Assembly (NCBI RefSeq): GCF_020884795.1
Contig: NZ_BBZF01000019.1
Coordinates: forward strand, 155,890 to 219,889
Direction of reading: 5' to 3'
Source of the DNA: Micromonospora okii
GTDB lineage: Bacteria; Actinomycetota; Actinomycetes; Mycobacteriales; Micromonosporaceae
DNA: 64,000 bases
The position numbers and the translations under genes were made by a program. The notes beneath the pieces are model-generated. The model saw only the letters and a list, made by a program, of their open reading frames with translations. It was not told where the DNA came from and did no database searches. This document shows positions 26,421-34,476 of this stretch, piece after piece. How positions within the stretch are numbered: the first letter of the stretch is position 1; every line of letters begins with the position of its first letter.

Positions 26421-26462
26421 GCCCGCCATACGGCGAGCCCACACCCACCCGGTCGAAGCCGA

Positions 26463-26936
26463 TCAGGGCGTGGACGGGGCGACGCCGACTGCGGCCCGGG
26501 CGCGGGCGACCTCGGCGGCCTGGCGTTCCCGCCACCGCCTCTGCGCCTCGCTGTTGCAGCGCCGGCAGACCTTGCGGTAGCGGCCCGTCTCCGGGTCGGG
26601 CTCGCGGTCGTGGCCGTTGCGGCACTGCGGCCGCTGCGAGCGGGTGCGGCAGTTCTCCGCGTGGGAGAGCTGCCGCAGGTGGCTCGGCTCGATGCAGTCC
26701 GGCACGCCGCACTCGTGGTGGACCTCCAGGCCCGGCTGGTAGCCGCCGACGAAGACCGCGTACGCGGCGACGTGAGCCCACGCCCGGCCGGCCACCTTCT
26801 GGTGGACCCCGCGCCTGCTGCCGTAGCCGCGCACGATCAGGCACCCGCCGGGCTGCCGCTGCGAGCGCTGGAGCAGGTACGCCCTCAGCGACTCCTGGGT
26901 GAAGTGGCGCGACAGTCCCTGCACTCCTGACAGCAC
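26463..26936 (-). CDS. HNH endonuclease-like protein
   Basis: The 157-aa protein has a phage-type HNH fold: VHHECGVPDCIEPSHLRQL around residues 70-90 gives the His-His and Asn/His positions with structural Cys residues. A second Cys-rich segment (CRNGHDREPDPETGRYRKVCRRC) follows. Such proteins occur as phage or mobile-element endonucleases and as stand-alone actinobacterial genes. There is no phage context here apart from the adjacent AT-rich island. Nuclease activity is inferred from the motif only. Confidence 0.78.
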   Translation of the reverse strand: MLSGVQGLSRHFTQESLRAYLLQRSQRQPGGCLIVRGYGSRRGVHQKVAGRAWAHVAAYAVFVGGYQPGLEVHHECGVPDCIEPSHLRQLSHAENCRTRSQRPQCRNGHDREPDPETGRYRKVCRRCNSEAQRRWRERQAAEVARARAAVGVAPSTP

Positions 26937-26945
26937 GCGGGAAGC

Positions 26946-27389
26946 CTAGGGCACCCGCGCCGCCACACGGCGTGCCCGGGCGGGATCAGCGTCGGGTGCC
27001 GTTGTCGATCTCGGTGTCGGACTCGCCGGGCGCGCGCCGATCGCCTGCTCGGCGGCCCGGCCGCCGGTGGTCTCGTCGCCCAGCCGCAGGTCGCTGCGCG
27101 GTAGCCCGGCCAGCCCGGCGGGATCGCGCGTCGGCTGGTCCGGCCAGCCGGTCTCCGCGCCCACCCCGCCCGCGGACTCGCGGCGTCCGACGCCACGGCC
27201 GTGGTAAGTGCCCTCGCCCGGGCCGCCCAGCGTGGTGTCGGCGGCCCGCGGGTCCGGCTCGGCCAGGCCGGCGCGGCGCAACATGTCGACCAGTTCGTCG
27301 TGCGGCATGCGCTCGGTGTCCGGTATGCCGGCACCGCGCGCGATGGACCGCAGGGTGGTCAGGTCCTGGTCTGCGAAGGTCTCGGCCAT
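26946..27389 (-). CDS. hypothetical protein, possibly frameshifted at the C-terminus
   Basis: From ATG 27389 the reading frame gives a 147-aa hydrophilic protein beginning MAETFADQDL, with a short helical head (residues 1-45) and a Gly/Arg-rich disordered tail. Near 27030 a GGCGCGCGCCC run occurs. Reading in the neighbouring frame from there gives a natural-looking acidic end (SDTEIDNGTRR, stop at 26986), whereas the current frame becomes Pro/Thr/Ala-rich. A single-base frameshift or sequencing error is possible. No family recognised. Confidence 0.55.
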   Translation of the reverse strand: MAETFADQDLTTLRSIARGAGIPDTERMPHDELVDMLRRAGLAEPDPRAADTTLGGPGEGTYHGRGVGRRESAGGVGAETGWPDQPTRDPAGLAGLPRSDLRLGDETTGGRAAEQAIGARPASPTPRSTTAPDADPARARRVAARVP

Positions 27390-27516
27390 GCCCGTGGCTT
27401 CCCCGGACACCGGGCCGAGGTAACCGACGGGGCTGGGGAAACGCGGGCGCGGCCTGGTCGACGGTGGGTGGAAAACGCCTGGCCGTCCCCGGGTGAGTGC
27501 TGGCAGGGTGCGGGGC

Positions 27517-28044
27517 ATGAGTACACAGGTCCTCGCGGGGGCGCTCGCCGACGAGCGCCGCCGCGTCGTGTTCGCCGCGATCGTGCTCGGTGCCCGGGAC
27601 GTGCCCGCCGTGGTGTCGCGCACCGGTCTGCCCGCCCGGGACATCGCCACCGCCGTACGCCGGCTCACCGACTCGGGCGTGCTGGCCGACGACGGCTGCG
27701 GGCTGCGGGTCGACGGCGAGCGGCTGCGCGAGCTGGCCCGGGCCGGCGCGGCGGCGCCGACCGCGCCGGCCACCGACGCGCGCGAGACGATCCTGCGCAC
27801 GTTCCTGCGCGACGGCGCGCTGACCCGGCTGCCCGCCCAGCGCGGTCGCCGTCGGGTGCTGCTGGAGCACATCACCGCGCGGACCTTCGAGCCCGGGCGG
27901 CGCTACCCGGAGCGGGCCGTGGACGACGCCCTGCGCCCCTGGTGCGAGGGGGGCGAAGCCGACCACGTGACGTTGCGCCGCTACCTGGTCGACGACCTGC
28001 TGCTCACCCGCGAGTCCGGCGTCTACTGGCGGACGGGGCCGTGA
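27517..28044 (+). CDS. DUF2087 domain protein
   Basis: The 175-aa protein has an N-terminal winged-helix-like half (residues about 1-75) and a C-terminal DUF2087 domain (TILRTFLRDGALTRLP near 90, then LLEHITARTFEPGRRYPERAVDDAL and the LRRYLVDDLLLTRESGVYW end). DUF2087 proteins are probably regulators. ATG 27517 is the start. It lies upstream of the hsp20 gene, with the hsp20 promoter beginning about 36 bases after its stop. Confidence 0.85.
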   Translation: MSTQVLAGALADERRRVVFAAIVLGARDVPAVVSRTGLPARDIATAVRRLTDSGVLADDGCGLRVDGERLRELARAGAAAPTAPATDARETILRTFLRDGALTRLPAQRGRRRVLLEHITARTFEPGRRYPERAVDDALRPWCEGGEADHVTLRRYLVDDLLLTRESGVYWRTGP

Positions 28045-28080
28045 CGAACCGGCGCGACGCGGCGTCGCTCTCAGGCCGGG

Positions 28081-28109
28081 TTGACGTCGCGGGGGCAGCG
28101 CGCTAAAAC
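28081..28109 (+). promoter_or_regulatory. hsp20 promoter
   Basis: TTGACG (28081-28086), 17 bases, TAAAAC (28104-28109) is a near-consensus housekeeping promoter. Transcription would start around 28116, immediately before the HAIR operator. Confidence 0.75.
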
Positions 28110-28123
28110 AGAAGTCGAAGGAA

Positions 28124-28144
28124 CTTGAGTCGCCCAGACTCAAC
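28124..28144. promoter_or_regulatory. HAIR operator (HspR-binding site)
   Basis: CTTGAGT (28124-28130), seven bases, ACTCAAC (28138-28144) matches the HAIR consensus CTTGAGT-N7-ACTCAAG at 13 of 14 arm positions. A further CTTGAG begins at 28144. HspR, a MerR-like heat-shock repressor, should bind here, just downstream of the predicted transcription start. Confidence 0.85.
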
Positions 28145-28182
28145 TTGAGACCTTGGACCAGGAGAACCGAGGAGGCAGAGCC

Positions 28183-28608
28183 ATGCTGATGCGTACCGAC
28201 CCGTTCCGTGAGATCGACCGGATCGCCGAGCAGTTCTTCGGCACCACCGCCCGCCCGGCCGTGATGCACATGGACGCCTACCGCGACGGGGACCACTTCC
28301 ACGCCGCGTTCGACCTGCCCGGCGTCGACCCGGACAGCATCGAGTGCACCGTGGAGCGCAACGTGCTGACCGTCCGCGCGTCCCGCCGCCGCCCGACCGG
28401 CGACAACGTCGAGCTGGTGGCCGCCGAGCGACCCATGGGCACCTTCAGCCGGCAACTGTTCCTCGGCGACACCCTCGACACCGACAACCTCGAGGCCGGC
28501 TACGACAACGGCGTGCTGACGCTGCGCATCCCGGTCGCCGAGCGGGCCAAGCCGCGGCGGGTCGCCGTGACCACGACCGGCAACGGCCGCAGGCAGATCG
28601 ACGCCTGA
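28183..28608 (+). CDS. hsp20: Hsp20/alpha-crystallin small heat-shock protein
   Basis: The 141-aa ATP-independent holdase has an alpha-crystallin domain from about residue 30 to 125 (HAAFDLPGVDPDSIECTVERNVLTV, then the GVLTLRIPV signature near the end). ATG 28183 follows a GAGGAGGCAGAG site; an upstream in-frame ATG at 28153 is less likely. The near-consensus promoter and HAIR element upstream indicate HspR repression, as for hsp18/acr2-type genes in other actinobacteria. Confidence 0.95.
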   Translation: MLMRTDPFREIDRIAEQFFGTTARPAVMHMDAYRDGDHFHAAFDLPGVDPDSIECTVERNVLTVRASRRRPTGDNVELVAAERPMGTFSRQLFLGDTLDTDNLEAGYDNGVLTLRIPVAERAKPRRVAVTTTGNGRRQIDA

Positions 28609-28863
28609 CCGTCCCGCGCCGGGCGGGAGCCACATCCCGCCCGGCGCCCGCCTGACCCGGGTGCGGGCAGGCGGGGAAACGCGGTCGCGCGCCGCCGTAC
28701 GGGATGCGAGAGTGGACCCGACCAAACAGCCGACCGACAGGGAGCCGACCGACACATGTGATCCGCAGGCAGCGGCCGGGCGAAGCCCGCCGCCACGCGC
28801 ACCGACCGATCGCCCCATCCCGGGCCGGTCCGTCCCGTCTCGCGTCCCCTGCGGAGGAGCACC

Positions 28864-30525
28864 GTGTTGAAGGTCGTGTCCGTCAGCAAGCAGTACGACG
28901 CCGATCCGCTGGTCACCGGCGTCGACCTGGTCGTCAACGCCGGTGACCGGGTCGGCCTGGTCGGCCCGAACGGCGTCGGCAAGTCCACCCTGCTGCGCGT
29001 GCTCACCGGCGCGGAAGCCCCGTCGACCGGGCACGTGCACCGCGCCCCCGGCACCACGATCGGGTACTTCGCCCAGCAGGTGCCCGACCCGACGGTCACC
29101 GTCGCCGACTTCCTCGCCGCCGGCCTGGGCGAGCTGGGTCCCCTGGAACGTGAGCTGCGCGCCCTGGAGCGGCGGCTCGCCGCCGGGGACACCGACGCGC
29201 TGCACGCGTACGGGGAGGCGCAGGAGCGGTGGGCGGCGCTGGACGGCTGGCGGGCGCAGGCCCGGCTGGCGGAGGTCCGCCAGCGCCTCGACGTGGCGCA
29301 CCTGGACGACGCCGCGCCGCTGCACCGGGTCAGCGGCGGCGAGCAGGCCCGGCTCACCCTGGCCCGGGTGCTGCTGGACGCCCCCGACCTGCTGATCCTC
29401 GACGAACCCACCAACCACCTCGACGCCGACGGCATCGCCTGGCTGGGTGGCTGGCTGGCCGCCTTCGACGGCGGGGTGCTCGTGGTCAGCCACGACCGGG
29501 CGTTCCTCGACCGGACGGTCACCCGGATCGTGGAACTCGACGGCATCCACGACGAGCCGCAGACCTACACCGGCGGGTACACCGCCTACCGGGCGGAGAG
29601 GACCCGCCGCTGGCAGCGGCTGCTGCTGGACTACGAGGCGCAGCGCAAGGACCACCGGCGCTGGCTGGCCGACATCGACCGCACCCGGCAGCAGGCGCGC
29701 GGCGTGGAGGAGTCGGTGCGCACCGGCCTCGGCTCCGACCAGGTCCGCCGCTACGCGAAGAAGGTGGCGAAGAAGGCCAAGGCCCGCGAGCGGCGGCTGC
29801 GCCGGCAGATGGACTCGATCCGCTGGCTGGCCGAGCCCCGTACCCGACCGGTGTTGACCCTGGCGTTCCCGCAGCCCACCGGCGAAGACGCCCCGGCGCT
29901 GCGCGCGGCCGGGCTCGCGGCGCAGGCCGGCGGGCGGACGCTGTTGCGCGACCTGGACCTCGTCGTCGACGCCGGGCAGCGGGTCCTGCTCACCGGCGAC
30001 AACGGCGCCGGCAAGACCACCCTGCTGCGGCTGCTCGCCGGGCAGCGCGCACCCGACGCGGGGACGGTCACCGCCGCCGGGCCGGTGGCGCTGCTGCCGC
30101 AGACCCACGACGCGCTGCGCACCGACGTCACGGTCCTGGGGTGGTTCCGCTCCCAGGTCCCGGTGTACGTCGACGAGGCCGAGCGGCTGCTCGACGCGCA
30201 CCTGTTCGGCCCCGACCAGTGGGACACCCCGCTGCGGGTGCTCTCCGCCGGGGAGCTGCGCCGGCTGCTGCTCGCGGCGATGGTCAACAGCCGGGCGCGG
30301 GTGCTGCTGCTCGACGAGCCGACCAACTACCTCGACTTCGACTCCCTCGACGTGGTGGAGGCGGCGCTGCGGGAGTTCTCCGGGACGGTGGTGCTGGTGA
30401 CCCACGACGTGTGGTTCGCCGACGCGGTCGGCGTCGACCGGCGGTGGCGCCTCGCCGACGGCCGCCTGCACGACGAGCCGGTCGGCGCGCCCCGGGGTCA
30501 GGCGGCCATGGCGGGCGAGGTGTAG
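28864..30525 (+). CDS. ABC-F family ATP-binding protein
   Basis: The 553-aa protein has two ABC ATPase domains and no membrane segments. Domain 1 has GPNGVGKST, VSGGEQARL and LLILDEPTNHLD; domain 2 has GDNGAGKTTLL, LSAGELRRL and VLLLDEPTNYLD. The basic linker between them (residues about 245-320) is the P-site tRNA-interaction motif region. ABC-F proteins act on ribosomes as translation factors or antibiotic-resistance proteins; which applies here is not decidable. The GTG start follows GGAGGAGC. The 255-base leader has no clear attenuator. Its 3' end overlaps the convergent gene by 28 bases. Confidence 0.92.
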   Translation: MLKVVSVSKQYDADPLVTGVDLVVNAGDRVGLVGPNGVGKSTLLRVLTGAEAPSTGHVHRAPGTTIGYFAQQVPDPTVTVADFLAAGLGELGPLERELRALERRLAAGDTDALHAYGEAQERWAALDGWRAQARLAEVRQRLDVAHLDDAAPLHRVSGGEQARLTLARVLLDAPDLLILDEPTNHLDADGIAWLGGWLAAFDGGVLVVSHDRAFLDRTVTRIVELDGIHDEPQTYTGGYTAYRAERTRRWQRLLLDYEAQRKDHRRWLADIDRTRQQARGVEESVRTGLGSDQVRRYAKKVAKKAKARERRLRRQMDSIRWLAEPRTRPVLTLAFPQPTGEDAPALRAAGLAAQAGGRTLLRDLDLVVDAGQRVLLTGDNGAGKTTLLRLLAGQRAPDAGTVTAAGPVALLPQTHDALRTDVTVLGWFRSQVPVYVDEAERLLDAHLFGPDQWDTPLRVLSAGELRRLLLAAMVNSRARVLLLDEPTNYLDFDSLDVVEAALREFSGTVVLVTHDVWFADAVGVDRRWRLADGRLHDEPVGAPRGQAAMAGEV

Positions 30526-31667
30526 ACGGTGGGGACGCGGAACCCGGCGAGCCAGGAGGTCAGGCGTTGCGCCTCGACGTCGAGCAGGCGCCGCTCGGCG
30601 GCCGACACCGGTTCCACCAGTCGCACGCGCACGGCGCCGGCGGCGTCCTGCACCCAGCAGCCGACGGTCCGGCCGTTGACCCAGGCGGTCGTGCCGGCGT
30701 TGCCCCGGCGTTCGAAGAGCACGTCACGGTGGGGCCCGAGGAAGAAACCGCGGTCCTGCCATCCCATGACGGTGGGGTCGAGCACGGGCAGCAGCGCCGC
30801 CCACGGCCCCGGGTCGGTGATCCGGTCGCCGTCGTCGGGCAGCAGCCAGCCGATCCGGCCGGAGTCGAGCGTGACCGGCGCCGCGCCGAGCTCGGCGAAG
30901 GCCCTGCGCACCACGGTCCTGGTGGCGCCGAGCCACCACACGCAGTCGTCCTCGGTGCCGGGGCCGAACGCGTACAGCCAGCGGCGCACGATCTCGCGGT
31001 AGCCGTCGGCGGCGGTCGTCGGGTCGGGCAGCGCGCCGAGCCAGTGGCGCATCAGCGTCCACCGGGGGCGGGAGGTGTGCCAGCCGGCGGTGTTGGCGCC
31101 GCGCACGACGTCGGCGGTGAGGCCGAGGTGGGTCAGCACCCGAGACGCCGTCCAGGGGGCGCCCGGGCTGACCGTCACCCTGACGTCGATCGTCGCGACG
31201 GCGCGGCGGACGTCCTGGGCGACGTGCCCCTGTGGGGCGTCGGCGAGCAGGGCGAGCACCTCGGCGCGGGCCCCGTCGAGCCATGCGTCGCCGTCGGTGG
31301 CCAGGCCCGCCGCGACGACGTCCTTAACCATCCGGGCGCGTTCGGTGGCGGCGACGCGGGCGGAGGGACCGGCCCACGCCGCCGGCAGCAGGTCCCGGGG
31401 GAAGACGAACAGGGTGCGGCGCATGGCGAGCTGCTTGACCAGGCTGCGGTCGTCGTACAGGGCGCGGTGCACGTCGGCGGTCGTCAGCGTGTCGGCCCGC
31501 GCGGCGCAGGACAAGTAGACGGTGGCGGGTTCGGTGGCGTGCAGGACGGCCACCGCCCGGGTGACGGCCTCCGGCGAGGCGACCCGGAACTGCGGGGCCA
31601 GGGCGTGCCGGATCGCGAGCCGGGCGCGGCGTTCGGCGTCGCCGACGTGCCGCGTCGGCGGGGTCAC
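30498..31667 (-). CDS. winged-helix DNA-binding domain protein (YcaQ-like)
   Basis: The 389-aa protein resembles the HTH_42/YcaQ-like group: an N-terminal ARLAIRHALAPQFRV head, HATEPATVYLSCAAR, and later GWHTSRPRWTLMRHW and RRAFAEL. The family includes DNA glycosylase-like AlkZ enzymes that unhook interstrand crosslinks or protect against self-made genotoxins; whether this member does so is unknown. GTG 31667 overlaps the stop of the WYL regulator gene, so the two are co-transcribed. Its tail overlaps the ABC-F gene by 28 bases. Confidence 0.8.
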   Translation of the reverse strand: MTPPTRHVGDAERRARLAIRHALAPQFRVASPEAVTRAVAVLHATEPATVYLSCAARADTLTTADVHRALYDDRSLVKQLAMRRTLFVFPRDLLPAAWAGPSARVAATERARMVKDVVAAGLATDGDAWLDGARAEVLALLADAPQGHVAQDVRRAVATIDVRVTVSPGAPWTASRVLTHLGLTADVVRGANTAGWHTSRPRWTLMRHWLGALPDPTTAADGYREIVRRWLYAFGPGTEDDCVWWLGATRTVVRRAFAELGAAPVTLDSGRIGWLLPDDGDRITDPGPWAALLPVLDPTVMGWQDRGFFLGPHRDVLFERRGNAGTTAWVNGRTVGCWVQDAAGAVRVRLVEPVSAAERRLLDVEAQRLTSWLAGFRVPTVYTSPAMAA

Positions 31668-32623
31668 GCGGCGGCCCGCGTGTAGCGGCGGCCGAGTTCG
31701 GCGCAGGCGTCCTTCAGCTCCGCCGGCCCGACGACCTGCAGGTCGGCGCCGAACCGGCCGAGGGAGGCGGCCAGGGCCGTCCACGACCAGGAGCCCTGGA
31801 CGAGGCGGCACCGGTCGGGGCCGAGCGCCTCGACCGTCCCGTCGCGCAGGTAGGTGGCCACGACCTGCGCGGGAAGGTCGAGGACGACCTCGCCGACGCA
31901 CGGCCAGTCGGGGGAGGTGTCGTTGCCCCGGAACCTCGCCGCCACGAAGGTGGCCACGTCCGGGGCGGGCAGTTCGCGTGGGGCGAAGCGGGGCCCGGTC
32001 GGGGTGCGGGGGCGGATGCGGTCGACCCGGTAGGTGCGCCAGTCGTGCCGGTCGAGATCCCAGGCGACGAGGTACCAGCGGGCGTTCCAGGTGACCAGGT
32101 GGTGCGGCTCCACCCGGCGGGGCGGCCGCTGGTCGTCGGTGGCGGCGTAGTCGAAGCGCAGCACCTCGCGGGCGTGCGCGGCGTCGCCCACGGCGGTCAG
32201 CACCGCCACGTCGACCGGCGGGTCCGGTCGCGTGGTGGGCGCCGCGACGGCGGTGACCCGCAGGGCGTCGACGCGGCGCCGCAGCCGGCGGGGCAGGACC
32301 TGCCGGATGGTGGTCAGCGCCCGCGCCGCCGCCTCCCCGACGGTGCCCGAGACGGCCGCGAGCTGCAACGCGACCGTGATGGCCACGGCCTGGTCGTCGT
32401 CGAACAGCAGCGGCGGCAGTTGGGTGCCGGCGTCGAGCCGGTAGCCGCCGTCGGGCCCCTTGACGGCACGGATCGGGTAGCCGAGTTCGCGTAGCCGGTC
32501 GACATCCCGGCGCACCGTGCGGGGGCTGATCTCCAGCCGCTCGGCGAGCAGCCGGCCCGGCCAGTCACGGCGGGCCTGCAACAGCGACAGCAGCGACAGC
32601 AGTCGGGCCGACGTCTTTGGCAT
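31664..32623 (-). CDS. HTH-WYL (YafY/DeoR-like) transcriptional regulator
   Basis: The 319-aa protein has an N-terminal winged HTH (LLSLLSLLQARRDWPGRLLAERLEISPRTVRRDVDRLRELG) and a WYL domain, with the variant NARWYLVAWDLDRHDWRTYRVDRI near residue 200. WYL domains bind nucleotides or nucleic acid and often mark stress or defence regulators. ATG 32623 is chosen by homology. It is divergent from the VOC gene and upstream of the AlkZ-like gene, which it probably co-regulates. Confidence 0.9.
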   Translation of the reverse strand: MPKTSARLLSLLSLLQARRDWPGRLLAERLEISPRTVRRDVDRLRELGYPIRAVKGPDGGYRLDAGTQLPPLLFDDDQAVAITVALQLAAVSGTVGEAAARALTTIRQVLPRRLRRRVDALRVTAVAAPTTRPDPPVDVAVLTAVGDAAHAREVLRFDYAATDDQRPPRRVEPHHLVTWNARWYLVAWDLDRHDWRTYRVDRIRPRTPTGPRFAPRELPAPDVATFVAARFRGNDTSPDWPCVGEVVLDLPAQVVATYLRDGTVEALGPDRCRLVQGSWSWTALAASLGRFGADLQVVGPAELKDACAELGRRYTRAAA

Positions 32624-32736
32624 GACGGTGATCCTGCCGCAGGTAGCGGCCACAAGCTGACCGCTACCCCTGCGATCGTTCTCCCCGCACCGGAAACCCG
32701 GCCTGCTGTCCGAACCACAACAGGAGACGAATCGTC

Positions 32737-33165
32737 ATGGCTGTCAACACCGTCACCCACGTCAACCTGCGGGGCAACGCCCGGCAGGCGCTGGAGTTCT
32801 ACCGTTCGGTCTTCGGCGGCGACCTGGTCGCGGTCACCTACGCCGACGCCCACGCCGTGCAGAACCCCGACGAGGCCGACCAGATCATGTGGGGCCAGGT
32901 CACCTCGCCCGACGGCTTCGCGATCATGGCGTACGACGTGCCGTCGTCGCGGCCGTGGAGCCAGGGCGACGCGCCGTTCTTCGTCTCCGTCCGGGGCAGG
33001 GACGCCGACGAGATCAGCGGCTACTGGAAGAAGCTCGCCGAGGACTCCACCATCGTGGTCGACCTCGGCCCGGCCGGCTGGGCGCCGCTGTACGGCATGC
33101 TCACCGACCCCTTCGGTGTCACCTGGGTCCTCGACGTCGCCGTCGACCACGACCCGGCCGCCTGA
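32737..33165 (+). CDS. VOC superfamily (PhnB-like) protein
   Basis: The 142-aa protein has the PhnB/glyoxalase-like layout with HVNLRGNARQALEFYRSVFGGDL at the N-terminus and LTDPFGVTWVLDVAVDH at the end, each half giving beta-alpha-beta-beta-beta folds. It lies divergent to the WYL regulator, a common pairing in actinobacteria, and is followed after 2 nt by the start of the aldo/keto reductase gene. The substrate is unknown. Confidence 0.9.
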   Translation: MAVNTVTHVNLRGNARQALEFYRSVFGGDLVAVTYADAHAVQNPDEADQIMWGQVTSPDGFAIMAYDVPSSRPWSQGDAPFFVSVRGRDADEISGYWKKLAEDSTIVVDLGPAGWAPLYGMLTDPFGVTWVLDVAVDHDPAA

Positions 33166-33327
33166 TCTTGAGGACGCACGCGTTGGGGCGGACCGGCATC
33201 CAGGTCAGCCCCTTCTGCCTCGGCACCATGATGTTCGGGATGGCCAACACCGACCGGGAAGACTGCGTCCGGATCATCCACCGGGCACTGGACGCCGGGA
33301 TCAACGTCATCGACACCGCCGACGTCT

Positions 33328-34476
33328 GGCGGGGTCAAGGTGTGAGTGCAATCGTTAGGGTGCGATGAGTTGTGCGAGGCGTTGGGCTGGTGTGTTCCAG
33401 CCCAGCGTTTCGCGGGGTCGGGTGTTGAGTTCGTGGGCGACTTCGTCCAGGCCGTTTTGGTCGATGGTGCGGAAGTCGTAGCTGCTTTTGGGGAAGTACT
33501 GGCGTAGGAGCCCGTTGGTGTTCTCGTTGGTGCCGCGTTGCCAGGGGCTGTGGGGGTCGCAGAAGTAGACCGGGCAGCCGGTGGCGATGCTGAATTGCGG
33601 GTGGGTGGCCATCTCGGTGCCCTGGTCCCAGGTCAGTGATCGGCGTAGGTGCGCGGGCATGCGGGTGGTCAGGTCGGTGAGTACGCCGATGACGGCTTCG
33701 CTGTCGCGGCCGTGGGGCAGGGCGCCGAGCATCACGTAGCGGGTGGCTCGTTCCACGAGGGTCACGATCGCTGAGGCTCCCGCCTTGCCGATGACCAGGT
33801 CACCTTCCCAGTGCCCGGGCACCGCCCGGTCGGTGGCCTCGGCCGGCCGGCTACTGATGTGCAGGTCCCCGATCCAGGGCCGCCGGCTGCGGGCGGCACC
33901 CGCGGCACGTGACTGCGGGCGCCGGCGGGTGCGGCCCGACCGTAGCGCCACCTGCCGGCCCAACTCCGCTCGCAGGTTGCCCCGCGACTGCACGTAGATC
34001 GCCTGGTAGATCGTCTCGTGGGACACCTGCAACTCCGGCCGGTCAGCGAACGTGGCCCGCAACCACGCGGCGATCTGCTTCGGAGACCACCTACGGGCCA
34101 GTTTCCCCGCCACCACCTGCCGCAGCCGCCTATCCACCGCCAGCTTCGACCGCGCCGGCCGCCGCCTGGCCACGTCAGCCCGCCGCTGTGCCCACTGCGC
34201 CTGATACCCCCACCGATACGGGCGGCGAGCCCGCCCAGACGGCAACGACCGCCCGAGCGGGTTCTTCGTCCCGTGCCGCGCACTGTTGTTCCGCGCCACC
34301 TCCCGCGACACCGTGCACACCGGCACGCCCACCACCGCCGCGATCTGCGAAATCGTGCGACCCGAAGCCCACAAATGCTCCAACACCTGCCGATGCCCGA
34401 ACGTCAACACACCCGGCCTCGCCACCACAACCTCCAGCCCAACCAAGATCAGTTGCACTGAAGCCTAGAAACCGCC
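33328..34476. mobile_element. complete IS30-family insertion sequence (1,149 bp)
   Basis: The element is bounded by imperfect 24-bp inverted repeats (33328-33351 and 34453-34476, 18 of 24 matching, both starting GGCGG and ending AGTGCAA). It is flanked by a 3-bp target duplication TCT (33325-33327 and 34477-34479). One long transposase gene fills it. A short duplication is normal for the family. Identical flanks mean no later rearrangement, so the insertion looks recent. Confidence 0.95.
33355..34458 (-). CDS. IS30-family transposase
   Basis: The 367-aa DDE transposase has an N-terminal helix-turn-helix (LWASGRTISQIAAVVGVPVCTVSREVARN), a second DNA-binding segment (RRWSPKQIAAWL near residue 120), and the integrase core with catalytic Asp in HWEGDLVIG, Asp in LTWDQGTEM and Glu in GTNENTNGLLRQYFPK. 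It is full length and uninterrupted, so the element is probably active. It runs opposite to the host gene and nearly fills the space between the inverted repeats. Confidence 0.95.
   Translation of the reverse strand: MQLILVGLEVVVARPGVLTFGHRQVLEHLWASGRTISQIAAVVGVPVCTVSREVARNNSARHGTKNPLGRSLPSGRARRPYRWGYQAQWAQRRADVARRRPARSKLAVDRRLRQVVAGKLARRWSPKQIAAWLRATFADRPELQVSHETIYQAIYVQSRGNLRAELGRQVALRSGRTRRRPQSRAAGAARSRRPWIGDLHISSRPAEATDRAVPGHWEGDLVIGKAGASAIVTLVERATRYVMLGALPHGRDSEAVIGVLTDLTTRMPAHLRRSLTWDQGTEMATHPQFSIATGCPVYFCDPHSPWQRGTNENTNGLLRQYFPKSSYDFRTIDQNGLDEVAHELNTRPRETLGWNTPAQRLAQLIAP

Noticed and set aside
28704..28946. Leader peptide or attenuator before the ABC-F gene
   Set aside because: A frame exists but runs into the ABC-F gene in another register, and no clear terminator/antiterminator pair is visible.
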